From an uncultured Pelagibacteraceae bacterium (lineage in GTDB: Bacteria > Pseudomonadota > Alphaproteobacteria > Pelagibacterales > Pelagibacteraceae), in the NCBI GenBank assembly GCA_902574035.1, contig CACGMC010000002.1, positions 124,001 through 188,000 of the forward strand: a stretch of DNA of 64,000 bases, written 5' to 3'. The translations under genes and the position numbers were made by a program. Positions 50,276 to 58,576 of this stretch are shown piece after piece. The number at the start of each line of letters is the position of its first letter. The first letter of the stretch is position 1. The notes under the pieces are model-generated. The model searched no databases. It saw only the letters and a list, made by a program, of their open reading frames with translations, and had not been told where the DNA came from.

Positions 50276-50361
50276 TGGTGGAGGGGGAAAGATTCGAACT
50301 TTCGAAGACCGAAGTCAACGGGTTTACAGCCCGCCCCATTTGACCGCTTTGGTACCCCTCC
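50276..50361 (-). tRNA. trnY: tRNA-Tyr (anticodon GTA)
   Basis: Minus-strand class II tRNA with a long variable arm, GGAGGGG acceptor stem, discriminator A and encoded CCA; anticodon loop CTGTAAA. First gene of the 28.6-kb minus-strand block, divergent from rlmB. Confidence 0.97.
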
Positions 50362-50413
50362 AATTTTTCATTAGGGATACCCACTAACTTAAAAAGCATT
50401 CAACAACAAGGGT

Positions 50414-50441
50414 TTTATAAGCATTTGTACAATAAATGCAA
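50414..50441 (-). promoter_or_regulatory. Candidate promoter for tRNA-Tyr/tRNA-Gly/tuf
   Basis: On the minus strand TTGCAT (50436-50441), 16-bp spacer and TATAAA (50414-50419), about 50 bp before tRNA-Tyr. A 6-bp dyad (GCATTT/AAATGC, 50421-50439) occupies the spacer. The -35 matches only 3 of 6 positions, which is weak for such a highly expressed unit. Confidence 0.35.
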
Positions 50442-50495
50442 TAAATCATTTTGCTTTAAAATATGCTAATTATTTGAAAAAAAACCATTATTTTT

Positions 50496-51251
50496 ATGAA
50501 AAAAACTACTTTTTTAATAATTGGCAGGCATGCGGTAACTGAAGCTCTTAAAAATCCAAGAAGAAAAGTTCACAGATTATTTCTTACTGAGGATGCTCTT
50601 AAAAAGCTCAATAAAGAACATCAGGAGTCTAATTTTTTAAAAAAAGTTCACATCTTTTACAAAAGTAAAAAGGAAATAGACAATTTATGTGGAAAGGAGG
50701 ATATTTCTCATCAAAATATTGTTGCTGAAATAGAAGATTTAGACGTAATTAGTTTGAAAGAATTTGTAATTAAAAATCAAAGCAAAAATTTAAACATACT
50801 GGCCTTAGAAGAAGTAACAGATCCAAGAAATATAGGCTCTATTGTAAGAAGTGCTGTAAGTTTCAATTTAGACGGGATAATAGTAAAAGATAGATCCTTT
50901 CCAAATAAAAGTAAATTACTATTCAAAAGTGCTAGTGGCGGGATGGAACATATAAATATTTTCAGAGTTTCAAATATTAATACTACATTAAGATTTTTAA
51001 AAACCAAAGGTTTTTGGGTAAGTGCATTTGATGTTTCTGCAAAAAAAGATTTTACCGAAAATAAATGGAATGGTAAAAATATTTTGGTATTTGGGTCTGA
51101 AGGGTATGGTTTAAATAAAAATACTAAAAACAACTCGGACTTTATATTCAAAATTAAAATAAATAATCGAATGGAAAGTTTAAATATAGCTAATTCTGTT
51201 TCGATAGTTTGTCACTATATAAATAAAATTATTAGTGATAAAAAAAATTGA
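50496..51251 (+). CDS. rlmB: 23S rRNA 2'-O-ribose methyltransferase, RlmB/TrmH family
   Basis: SPOUT-class methyltransferase; RlmB modifies G2251 in E. coli. 251 residues: N-terminal substrate-binding domain with IIGRHAVTEALKNPRRKVHRLFLT, then the knotted domain with motif 1 (EEVTDPRNIGSIVRSA), motif 2 (LVFGSEGYGLN) and motif 3 (ESLNIANSVSIVCH). Divergent from the tRNA-Tyr/tuf block and followed by tRNA-Thr, a usual alphaproteobacterial position. Confidence 0.93.
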   Translation: MKKTTFLIIGRHAVTEALKNPRRKVHRLFLTEDALKKLNKEHQESNFLKKVHIFYKSKKEIDNLCGKEDISHQNIVAEIEDLDVISLKEFVIKNQSKNLNILALEEVTDPRNIGSIVRSAVSFNLDGIIVKDRSFPNKSKLLFKSASGGMEHINIFRVSNINTTLRFLKTKGFWVSAFDVSAKKDFTENKWNGKNILVFGSEGYGLNKNTKNNSDFIFKIKINNRMESLNIANSVSIVCHYINKIISDKKN

Positions 51252-51274
51252 TTGTATTAGTTTTTTAGTATAAT
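51248..51274 (+). promoter_or_regulatory. Candidate tRNA-Thr promoter
   Basis: A perfect TATAAT (51269-51274) ends 15 bp before the tRNA. A weak TTGATT (51248-51253) lies 15 bp upstream of it and overlaps the rlmB stop codon. Expected start ~51281, giving a short tRNA leader. Confidence 0.45.
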
Positions 51275-51289
51275 TAGTTTTAAAAATAA

Positions 51290-51365
51290 GCCCTCATAGC
51301 TCAATTGGTAGAGCAATTGATTTGTAATCAATAGGTTCGCGGTTCGAGTCCGTGTGAGGGCACCA
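51290..51365 (+). tRNA. trnT: tRNA-Thr (anticodon TGT)
   Basis: Cloverleaf GCCCTCA ... TGAGGGC-A-CCA, anticodon loop TTTGTAA, anticodon UGU reading ACA/ACG. CCA encoded. Its 3' end is 6 bp from the end of the convergent first gene of the polysaccharide island, the kind of site where accessory DNA is often found. Confidence 0.98.
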
Positions 51366-51371
51366 GCTCCA

Positions 51372-52460
51372 TTAAGACATCCGAAATATTTCTTTTAATT
51401 GCCTTTTGAAAACTTTCTCTTCGTTTAAAATTTGTTTTTTATATTTCATAAATGATTTGATTTCTTTATTATAATTTTTAAAAATGTTTTCTATTGTTTG
51501 ATTAAGATTATTAAGTTCATTATATTTTTGTTTAAATTTAAATTTTTTATTTATTGGGATATCTAATTTATTTTTAGAACTCCCTTTATAATTAGATATT
51601 ATACAATTATCAAATAAAGTTGCTTCTCTAGGCATTTTATCTTTTCCTGGATGATAACCAAAATCAATATAAACTTTTGTTTTTTTAAAAATATTTATCA
51701 TTTGATTTGATGTGAATCCTTTTAACTCAATAAACTTTTTATTTGAAGATTTTTTTAATAGTTCAATAAATTTATTACTTTTGTTGGAATAACAAATTAA
51801 ATTTGCTTTATTTTTTTTTTTAAAACGACTACTTTTTAATAATTTCTTATTTTGAAAATCAAATAAAAAATATAAATTTTTAAGTTTGTCTTTAAGGAAA
51901 TCGTATGCGTAATACGACTGCATTAAATGTGAAGATGCTTGAGTAATTTCTTTTTGTTTGCTTAAATTAAATATTCTATAAATCATTTTTAAATAGTCAT
52001 GATAAGTAAATATCCCAAAATAAAAGTTTGTTAATTTATTGAAAAATTCAATAAAATTGTATGGGATTTTTATAATTGACCTTGTAAATTTTTTATTTGT
52101 AATCCGAAATTTAAATCCATAATAATTATCAATGCTTAACCACCATATAATTTTTTGAATATTTGAGTAATTTAAACCAGTCTTCAAATACTCATAATGC
52201 TCAGGCATAATCAAAATGTTATCTTTTTGATCTTCAATAATATTTGTAAAATCAATTTTATAATGTTTGAAATTTTTATGTATTGGTCTTTTTGTTTCAT
52301 TTGGTATGTAATACATCAAAGTTTGGACTTTAAAAATTTTCTTAAGATAAAAAGCTAGTTGATGAAGACATTCTGGTCCACCAGTAAAAGTACTGGCGGG
52401 AGCAAGTATATAAATTTTTGTATTTTTTTTTAAGAATATTTTTTTTGTTTTTTTAATCAT
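51372..52460 (-). CDS. Glycosyltransferase-like protein (GT-B-type, unassigned)
   Basis: Not matched to a named enzyme. 362 residues, Lys/Asn/Ile-rich. The N-terminus IYILAPASTFTGGPECLHQL (residues 16-35) has the Gly-rich turn of GT-B glycosyltransferases. The C-terminal half has YIDFGYHPGKDKMPREATLF (264-283), a motif I associate with a family of polysaccharide-locus proteins of the form HPGKD-PREA. Probably transfers a sugar to a surface glycan, but substrate and even activity are inference. Adjacent to a family-2 glycosyltransferase. Confidence 0.7.
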   Translation of the reverse strand: MIKKTKKIFLKKNTKIYILAPASTFTGGPECLHQLAFYLKKIFKVQTLMYYIPNETKRPIHKNFKHYKIDFTNIIEDQKDNILIMPEHYEYLKTGLNYSNIQKIIWWLSIDNYYGFKFRITNKKFTRSIIKIPYNFIEFFNKLTNFYFGIFTYHDYLKMIYRIFNLSKQKEITQASSHLMQSYYAYDFLKDKLKNLYFLFDFQNKKLLKSSRFKKKNKANLICYSNKSNKFIELLKKSSNKKFIELKGFTSNQMINIFKKTKVYIDFGYHPGKDKMPREATLFDNCIISNYKGSSKNKLDIPINKKFKFKQKYNELNNLNQTIENIFKNYNKEIKSFMKYKKQILNEEKVFKRQLKEIFRMS

Positions 52461-52466
52461 AAAATC

Positions 52467-53222
52467 TTATTTCCATCCATAGATTTTTAGAGAATTTAAA
52501 CAAATTGATAAAATAGATTTAAGATTTTTTACAAAGTTTAATTTATTATGTACTTTGTTTATTTTCCATAGATTAATTATATTTTTAATCTTGTCAGATG
52601 ATCTGTTTTTTTTGTTTATTCTATAATAAACAAATGTATTAAAAATTTTAAACGAAAGGTTTCCATTCTTAAGTATATCACATTTAAAAAGATAATCTTC
52701 ATGGTTTACATCTTTAAAATATATTTTTTCTATAATCGATTTTTTAACTATTATTGAAGAAGTGCTCATAGTTGACTTGCTTAAAAATTTTTTATAATCG
52801 TAAATATTCGGTAAATTTGTTTTGTTAATTTTTATATGGTTGTCGTTAAAAAAGTATTTTATATCAGTGTAAGTAAATTCATAGTTATTATTTAACATTT
52901 CATTTATTTGATTTTCTAATTTATTTTTTGGCCAATAGTCATCGGAATCGAGAAAAGCCACATATTCTGACTTAGAATTTTTTAAACCAAGATTTCTACA
53001 ATATGAAGGTCCTAAATTTTCTTTTAATAAAATAATATTTATTCTCTCATCGCTGTTATATTTTTTTAAAATCTTTTTTGAATGATCATTTGAATAATCA
53101 TCTATCAGATATACTTTCCAGTTTTTATAGGTTTGGTACAAGACTGAGTCCAAACATTCTTCTAAATAATCGCCTTTATTATAATTTGGTATAATAATAT
53201 CTATATAAGGCAAGTTTTTCAT
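52467..53222 (-). CDS. Family 2 glycosyltransferase
   Basis: GT-A-fold transferase using a nucleotide sugar. Residues 6-17 (YIDIIIPNYNKG) and 24-50 (LDSVLYQTY ... LIDDYSND) form the nucleotide-binding part; the metal-binding motif is DSDD at 92-95. 251 residues with no membrane helix. It starts 34 bp from a divergent small membrane-protein gene. Acceptor unknown, presumably an outer polysaccharide. Confidence 0.9.
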   Translation of the reverse strand: MKNLPYIDIIIPNYNKGDYLEECLDSVLYQTYKNWKVYLIDDYSNDHSKKILKKYNSDERINIILLKENLGPSYCRNLGLKNSKSEYVAFLDSDDYWPKNKLENQINEMLNNNYEFTYTDIKYFFNDNHIKINKTNLPNIYDYKKFLSKSTMSTSSIIVKKSIIEKIYFKDVNHEDYLFKCDILKNGNLSFKIFNTFVYYRINKKNRSSDKIKNIINLWKINKVHNKLNFVKNLKSILSICLNSLKIYGWK

Positions 53223-53256
53223 TGAATTTTAATAGTTTCAGTATAATTATAAGAAC

Positions 53257-53535
53257 ATGAAGGCTGAAAGCAATTTAAAAGTTTTTTTTATTAAATTAAT
53301 CGCCATTACTTTTTCTGTCATAATAATTATCAATGTTTTTTATAATGTTTTCTTGTCTGATAAGTTAGATATTTTAAGCAAACTTTCAAGTCTTGATAAA
53401 GAAACTGCAGAGGTAATTAAAGATAAAATTAGATCTGAGCTTAAAAGCGGTTTAGAAAAAGAAAGAATTTTATCTGATGACGATGCATTATTAATAAAAA
53501 ATTTTATTGAAAAAATTTCATCTGAATTAAACTAA
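53257..53535 (+). CDS. Small single-span membrane protein of unknown function
   Basis: Not recognised. 92 residues: one membrane helix at about 9-32 with Lys on the N-terminal side, then a charged region rich in Glu, Lys and Leu (SSLDKETAEVIKDKIRSELK), likely helical or coiled-coil in the periplasm. A perfect TATAAT lies 9 bp before the ATG. It precedes the GT-C-like gene by 9 bp, suggesting a joint role in glycan export or transfer, which is inference. Confidence 0.65.
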   Translation: MKAESNLKVFFIKLIAITFSVIIIINVFYNVFLSDKLDILSKLSSLDKETAEVIKDKIRSELKSGLEKERILSDDDALLIKNFIEKISSELN

Positions 53536-53544
53536 AGTCTTGCC

Positions 53545-55101
53545 TTGAACAAATTTTTTAAACTTTTATCTGATTATGAAAAACAGATTAAAATATTAAT
53601 ATTATTTTATACTTTTTATTGTTCTATAGTGATTGGTGCATCTTGGGACGAAGAATATTACCATAAAATAGGAGCTATAAACTTAAAATATCTTTTATCC
53701 TTTGGAATGGTAGAGGAAAATTTTGATCAAAAATTTAGGTTTTCAACTCTCTATTGGTCTTTATCAAGCTTAGTCAGCCAAATTGTTCCTAAAAAATATA
53801 GCTTAGAAATACATCATATTATAAATACCTTTTTTGGTTTAATGATCATAGTTGGTTTTCATCAAATTATAAAAAAGATATTCAATAAAACTATTGCAAG
53901 AACTTCTTCTATATTTCTTTTATTGCTACCCTTCTTTTTCGGCCACTTGGCTATTAATAATAAAGATATAATAATCACTTTTGCACATGTTTGGATCATC
54001 TACTATTTAATAAAATATACCTTTAAAAATTTTGACTTAAAAAATAAAATTTTAATATTGTTCAAAATCGCTATTTTATCTGCTTTAGGAACAGGAATTC
54101 AATTGTTTTTTCTTGGCTCTCTAGTTCCTATATTAATAATTTTTTTATTTTATTTAATCGTTTCAAAAAAAATAAATTTAATCACAATATTTACAGATTT
54201 AATTATTTATTTGGTGTTTTTTTATTCAATTTTATTATTGTTTTGGGTTGATACTCACTCAAATATTTTAATTTTGCCTTTTAGATATTTTATGGAAACC
54301 TTCTCATTGTCAGTTGGTTGGCCATTTAATTTAGTCAATGGAGAGTATGTGTTGTCTAATGAAGTGCCAAATCAATATCTTTTGATACAATATTTATATA
54401 AATTACCAGAATTTATAATTTTTCTTTATATTATTTCTGTACCTATAATAATAATTAAATATAAAAAATTAAAAAAAGATTTTAAAAATTTTAAATATAA
54501 AATTTTATTACTTATTTTATTATTAATATTCCCGAATCTTGTGCTTATTTTTATAACATTTCCAATTTATGATGGAATAAGACTTTTTTTATGGGCCACT
54601 CCATACTTGGTTATTATACCTGCAATAACTTTTTTTTGTTTAATTAATGAAAAAAGTTCATTTTTTTTATTTATTAAAATTATATTAGTTGTATTATTTT
54701 CATTTCACATGATTAATTTCATTAAAATCACTCCATACCATTATACTTATTTAAATTATTTTTCTGGTGATACAAAAAATAGATACAAAAAATTTGAAAA
54801 TGATTATTGGTCTACAAGCTTGAAAGAGTTAATCCTATCTTCCAATCTAGTTGAGGACAAAATTAAGTATTCTACTTGTGGAGTAAATCCTTATATAGCT
54901 AAGATTTATATGAAGCAGAGATATAGAAATGCTGAATATACAGATATAAATAAAGCATCATATGTTATAATGACTAATAGAACGTTATATTCTGAAAAAA
55001 ATCAAAGTATTTCAAACTGTTATGATGAATATGATTTTGAAAATACTTCTACAGTAAAAAGGAATGGTTTAATTTTGTCGATAATAAAAAAAATAAAATA
55101 A
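53545..55101 (+). CDS. GT-C-type membrane glycosyltransferase-like protein (PMT/ArnT-like)
   Basis: Large polytopic membrane protein, 518 residues, TTG start. About ten to twelve hydrophobic helices from residue 17 on. The first periplasmic loop reads ASWDEEYYHKIGA with Asp35-Glu36, the acidic motif typical of GT-C enzymes that use polyprenyl-phosphate sugars. A periplasmic C-terminal domain follows the last helix (~residue 395). Exact family (GT39-, GT83- or similar) cannot be fixed by eye. Confidence 0.75.
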   Translation: MNKFFKLLSDYEKQIKILILFYTFYCSIVIGASWDEEYYHKIGAINLKYLLSFGMVEENFDQKFRFSTLYWSLSSLVSQIVPKKYSLEIHHIINTFFGLMIIVGFHQIIKKIFNKTIARTSSIFLLLLPFFFGHLAINNKDIIITFAHVWIIYYLIKYTFKNFDLKNKILILFKIAILSALGTGIQLFFLGSLVPILIIFLFYLIVSKKINLITIFTDLIIYLVFFYSILLLFWVDTHSNILILPFRYFMETFSLSVGWPFNLVNGEYVLSNEVPNQYLLIQYLYKLPEFIIFLYIISVPIIIIKYKKLKKDFKNFKYKILLLILLLIFPNLVLIFITFPIYDGIRLFLWATPYLVIIPAITFFCLINEKSSFFLFIKIILVVLFSFHMINFIKITPYHYTYLNYFSGDTKNRYKKFENDYWSTSLKELILSSNLVEDKIKYSTCGVNPYIAKIYMKQRYRNAEYTDINKASYVIMTNRTLYSEKNQSISNCYDEYDFENTSTVKRNGLILSIIKKIK

Positions 55102-56237
55102 TGAAAATGAAAAAAATTAAAAATAAAAATCCTGATTTACTAATTGTTGGAGCGGGCCCGGTCGGATGTGTAATAGCTGAGAGAGCAGCAAAAGCTAAAA
55201 GATGGTCATCTTTAATTGTTGAGAAAAGGAATCATATAGCAGGCAATTGCTATGATGAAATCAATACAAAAGGTCTTAGAATACATAAGTATGGCCCTCA
55301 TTACATGAGATTCAAAAAAAGGAGGATTTTTAATTACGTTAGTAAATTTACAAAATGGATTAAAGGAAACTATATTGTAAAATCTTCTGTTAATGGTCAA
55401 TTATACCCAATTCCCATTAATTTAAATACTCTTGAAAAATTTTTTAAAAAAAAATTTAAAAACAAAACCCAAGCTAAAAAATTTATTAATACTTTAAAGA
55501 TAAAAAAAAGAAAAATTAAAAATAGTGAGGATTACATTTTATCAAAACTAGGAAAAGAAATTTACGAAAATTTTTATAAAAATTACACAATAAAACAATG
55601 GGGTATACATCCAAGAAATTTAAATAAAAGTGTGGTGGGAAGATTGCCAATACGTTTCAATCGAGACCCCTATTATGTGAATCAAAAGCTTAAAGTTATG
55701 CCAAAACAAGGCTATACTGAGCTTTTCAAAAATATGACGAGAGATAACAAAATAGAAATCTTGTTTAATACTTCTTATGAACAAATCAAAAAAAAAATAA
55801 GTCCAAAGATAGCAACGATTTACACAGGACCGCCAGATGTTTTTTTTAATTTTAAATATGGAAAATTAGATTGGAGATCTTTAGACTTTAAATTTAAAAC
55901 TTTTAAAAAAAATAAAATACAGGAGTGTGTACAAATAAATTTTCCAAATGACCATAGGTTTACTAGAAGAGTTGAAATTAAACATGTAACTAAACAAAAA
56001 TCTAATTTTTCAACAATATCCTATGAATTTCCAAAATCTAAGGGGGATCCTTACTATCCTATAAATAACAAGAGAAATGTAAATTTATTCAAAAAATATA
56101 AAAAATTAATAAAAAAATTAGAAAAGAAGAATATTTTTTTCGAAGGTAGATTGGCTAGTTACAGATATTTGAATATGGATGAGGTTATAGAGGCTGCTCT
56201 CAACTTATTTAAAAAATTGAAAAATAAATATAGTTAG
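55101..56237 (+). CDS. glf: UDP-galactopyranose mutase-like flavoprotein
   Basis: FAD enzyme expected to interconvert UDP-galactopyranose and UDP-galactofuranose. 378 residues: dinucleotide-binding LIVGAGPVGCVIAERAA (residues 14-30), then the family motif HIAGNCYD (45-52) and HKYGPHYMRF (62-71). In classical Glf this last part reads YGPHIFHT, so the active-site lid differs somewhat. TIKQWG and the C-terminal GRLASYRYLNMDEVI are present. Starts on the last base of the preceding stop; followed by galE 3 bp later, which would supply its substrate. Confidence 0.8.
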   Translation: MKMKKIKNKNPDLLIVGAGPVGCVIAERAAKAKRWSSLIVEKRNHIAGNCYDEINTKGLRIHKYGPHYMRFKKRRIFNYVSKFTKWIKGNYIVKSSVNGQLYPIPINLNTLEKFFKKKFKNKTQAKKFINTLKIKKRKIKNSEDYILSKLGKEIYENFYKNYTIKQWGIHPRNLNKSVVGRLPIRFNRDPYYVNQKLKVMPKQGYTELFKNMTRDNKIEILFNTSYEQIKKKISPKIATIYTGPPDVFFNFKYGKLDWRSLDFKFKTFKKNKIQECVQINFPNDHRFTRRVEIKHVTKQKSNFSTISYEFPKSKGDPYYPINNKRNVNLFKKYKKLIKKLEKKNIFFEGRLASYRYLNMDEVIEAALNLFKKLKNKYS

Positions 56238-56240
56238 CAT

Positions 56241-57218
56241 ATGGATAATATTTTGGTCACAGGTGGTGCAGGTTACATAGGGAGTCATATAGTAGAACAA
56301 CTTTTAAAAATGAAAAAAAGGGTCTTGATTGTTGATAATCTTTCTACAGGTTACAAACAATTAATTAATAAAAAAGCTATCTTCTTTTTTTGTGATATTA
56401 AAAATTTTAAAAATTTAAATAAAATATTTAAACAAAATAAAATATCCTCCGTAATACATTTGGCCGCTTGTCTAAGTGTCGGTGAGAGTCAAAAAAAACC
56501 AAAGAAATATTACTCGAACAATGTTTTGGGCACAAAGAACATTGTTGAATGTTGCAAAAGAAATAATATAAGAAATCTTATCTTTTCATCTACATGTGCC
56601 GTATACAAAGATAAGATGAAAATAGTTAAAGAAAATTCAAAAGTAAATCCTAAAAGTGTATATGGGAAAACAAAACTTTTAAGTGAAAACTTAATTAAAA
56701 CTAATTTAAAAAACAGAAAAATAAATTATGCAATATTAAGATACTTTAATGTAGCTGGGGCAAGTAAAAGTGGTAAAATAGGTCAAATTTCAAAAGGAGA
56801 CCAATTATTTAAAAATTTATCTATTGCCTCTTTAAAGATCAGACCTAAAATTAATATATACGGAAAAAATTATCTAACCAAAGATGGAACTTGTATAAGA
56901 GATTATATTCATGTCTCAGATATTGCTAAAATTCACCTTTTAGTTTTGAAAAAAATTCAAAAAGAAAAAAAATCTATAACTTTAAATTGTGGATATGGAA
57001 CAGGCATATCTGTTTTAGATGCTGTAAAAGAATTTCAAAAACAAACAAGGAAAAAAATTAAAATAATGATTAAAGAAAGAAGAAAAGGTGATATGGAAGA
57101 AATTACTGCGTGTGTATCAAAAATTAAAAAATTTATAAAATGGAAACCCAAAAAAAACAGTTTAAGTTATATAGTAAAAAGTTGCATTAATTGGGAAAAA
57201 AAAATTAAACAATACTAA
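56241..57218 (+). CDS. galE: UDP-glucose 4-epimerase
   Basis: Extended short-chain dehydrogenase family. NAD-binding TGGAGYIGSH (residues 7-16); catalytic Ser/Tyr/Lys in SSTCAVY and YGKTK; RYFNVAGAS and DYIHVSDIA motifs present. 325 residues, normal. UDP-galactose from this enzyme would feed the upstream Glf-like protein. Its 3' end overlaps convergent trkA by 14 bp, so it closes the island. Confidence 0.93.
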   Translation: MDNILVTGGAGYIGSHIVEQLLKMKKRVLIVDNLSTGYKQLINKKAIFFFCDIKNFKNLNKIFKQNKISSVIHLAACLSVGESQKKPKKYYSNNVLGTKNIVECCKRNNIRNLIFSSTCAVYKDKMKIVKENSKVNPKSVYGKTKLLSENLIKTNLKNRKINYAILRYFNVAGASKSGKIGQISKGDQLFKNLSIASLKIRPKINIYGKNYLTKDGTCIRDYIHVSDIAKIHLLVLKKIQKEKKSITLNCGYGTGISVLDAVKEFQKQTRKKIKIMIKERRKGDMEEITACVSKIKKFIKWKPKKNSLSYIVKSCINWEKKIKQY

Positions 57219-58572
57219 AAATATTTTCAACTTCTTTCAACTGATCTTTGCTAACCAATAAAACTACTAGATCATCTTTCTCAAATACAAAATTACTTCT
57301 TGGTATTAAAACTTGTTTGCCTCTTACTACAGCTCCTATTCTAATATTTTCAGGTAAGTTGCTATCCTTAATTGACTTATTAAGAAGGTCAGACTTTTCT
57401 AATACTTTCGCTTCTATAAATTCATAGTCTCCATCAAGCAAAGAATAAACTGTTGCTATTGTTCCTCTATGAACATGCTCCATTATCCTAGAAACTGTGG
57501 TCATTCTTGGGTCAACTAGATCGTCTATATTAAGAGAACTTTGCAATAAACTGTAATTTGATTTATTCACTATTGCTATAGTTCTTTTTGTTTGACCAGT
57601 TTTTTCTGCGAGAACACATGCCATAATATTATTTTCATCATCATTGGTTAAAGCAAGAACTGTCTCGGATTCTTCCAAGTTAGCTTCTTTTAGAATTTCT
57701 TCATCAAGAGCATCACCATTAATAACTATTGATGAAGAAAGCTCAGAAGCTATTTCTTCTGCCCTAGCTTTATTTTTTTCGATGATTTTTATTCTTGCAC
57801 CTTCAAAATTTTCCTCAACCATTTTTGCTAAGTGAAGACCGATGTTTCCTCCACCAATGATTAATATTTTTTTTGAAGTTTTTTCTTCGTGACCGAATGC
57901 TTTAAGAATTTCATTTAATTGGTCGCTGCTAACAACAACATATACATTATCACCTTCCATCAACTTATCTTCTTTTTTTAAAAATTGAAATTTTTCTTTT
58001 CTAACTAGTCCGACTATATTAGCTTTAAAATTAGGATATTTTTCTGTTAATTTTTTTAATGGCATATTTATAATAGGGCATGATTTCTCTATAGCAATTT
58101 CCAACATTTTTACTTTATTGCCAGCAAAAGGAACATTATCTAGTGCTCCTGGTGCTTCTAATCTTCTAAATAAAGATTTTGCGACTTCTTTTTCAGGAGA
58201 GATAATAACATCAATTGGAATATTAGATTTATTGTAGAGTTTGTTCCACTTTCCCTCTAAAAAATCTTTTGTTCTTATTCTTGCAATTTTTTTTTGAATG
58301 TTAAATAAAGAACTCGCTAACTGGCAAACAACCATATTTGTTTCATCATTTCGAGTAACAGCAATAATCATGTCCGTGTTTTCAGCTCCCGCATTCTCTA
58401 AAACTGAGGGCAAAGAAGCTCTTCCTACAATACCTTTTGCATCTTGAGTATCATTTATCCTCTTAATGTCTTCTGATGATTGGTCAATTACTGTCACTGA
58501 ATGACCTTGTGAAGATAACTGTTTACTTATTGACAAGCCTACTTTTCCGGCACCACAAATAATTATATTCAT
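57205..58572 (-). CDS. trkA: Trk potassium uptake regulator TrkA
   Basis: Cytoplasmic NAD-binding subunit controlling Trk K+ uptake. 455 residues in two RCK halves: the first with MNIIICGAGKVGLSISKQLS and TrkA-C around 140-220, the second with ILIIGGGNIGLHLAKMVEE and a second TrkA-C domain ending LVVLLVSKDQ. Last gene of ntrY-ntrX-trkA (4-bp gap). In many alphaproteobacteria hfq follows; here galE of the polysaccharide island does. Confidence 0.96.
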   Translation of the reverse strand: MNIIICGAGKVGLSISKQLSSQGHSVTVIDQSSEDIKRINDTQDAKGIVGRASLPSVLENAGAENTDMIIAVTRNDETNMVVCQLASSLFNIQKKIARIRTKDFLEGKWNKLYNKSNIPIDVIISPEKEVAKSLFRRLEAPGALDNVPFAGNKVKMLEIAIEKSCPIINMPLKKLTEKYPNFKANIVGLVRKEKFQFLKKEDKLMEGDNVYVVVSSDQLNEILKAFGHEEKTSKKILIIGGGNIGLHLAKMVEENFEGARIKIIEKNKARAEEIASELSSSIVINGDALDEEILKEANLEESETVLALTNDDENNIMACVLAEKTGQTKRTIAIVNKSNYSLLQSSLNIDDLVDPRMTTVSRIMEHVHRGTIATVYSLLDGDYEFIEAKVLEKSDLLNKSIKDSNLPENIRIGAVVRGKQVLIPRSNFVFEKDDLVVLLVSKDQLKEVENIFSIV

Positions 58573-58576
58573 TTTT

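Noticed and set aside
51366-51371. Integrase attachment site at the tRNA-Thr 3' end
   Set aside because: No integrase gene and no second copy of the tRNA 3' end was noticed in the window, so only proximity remains.
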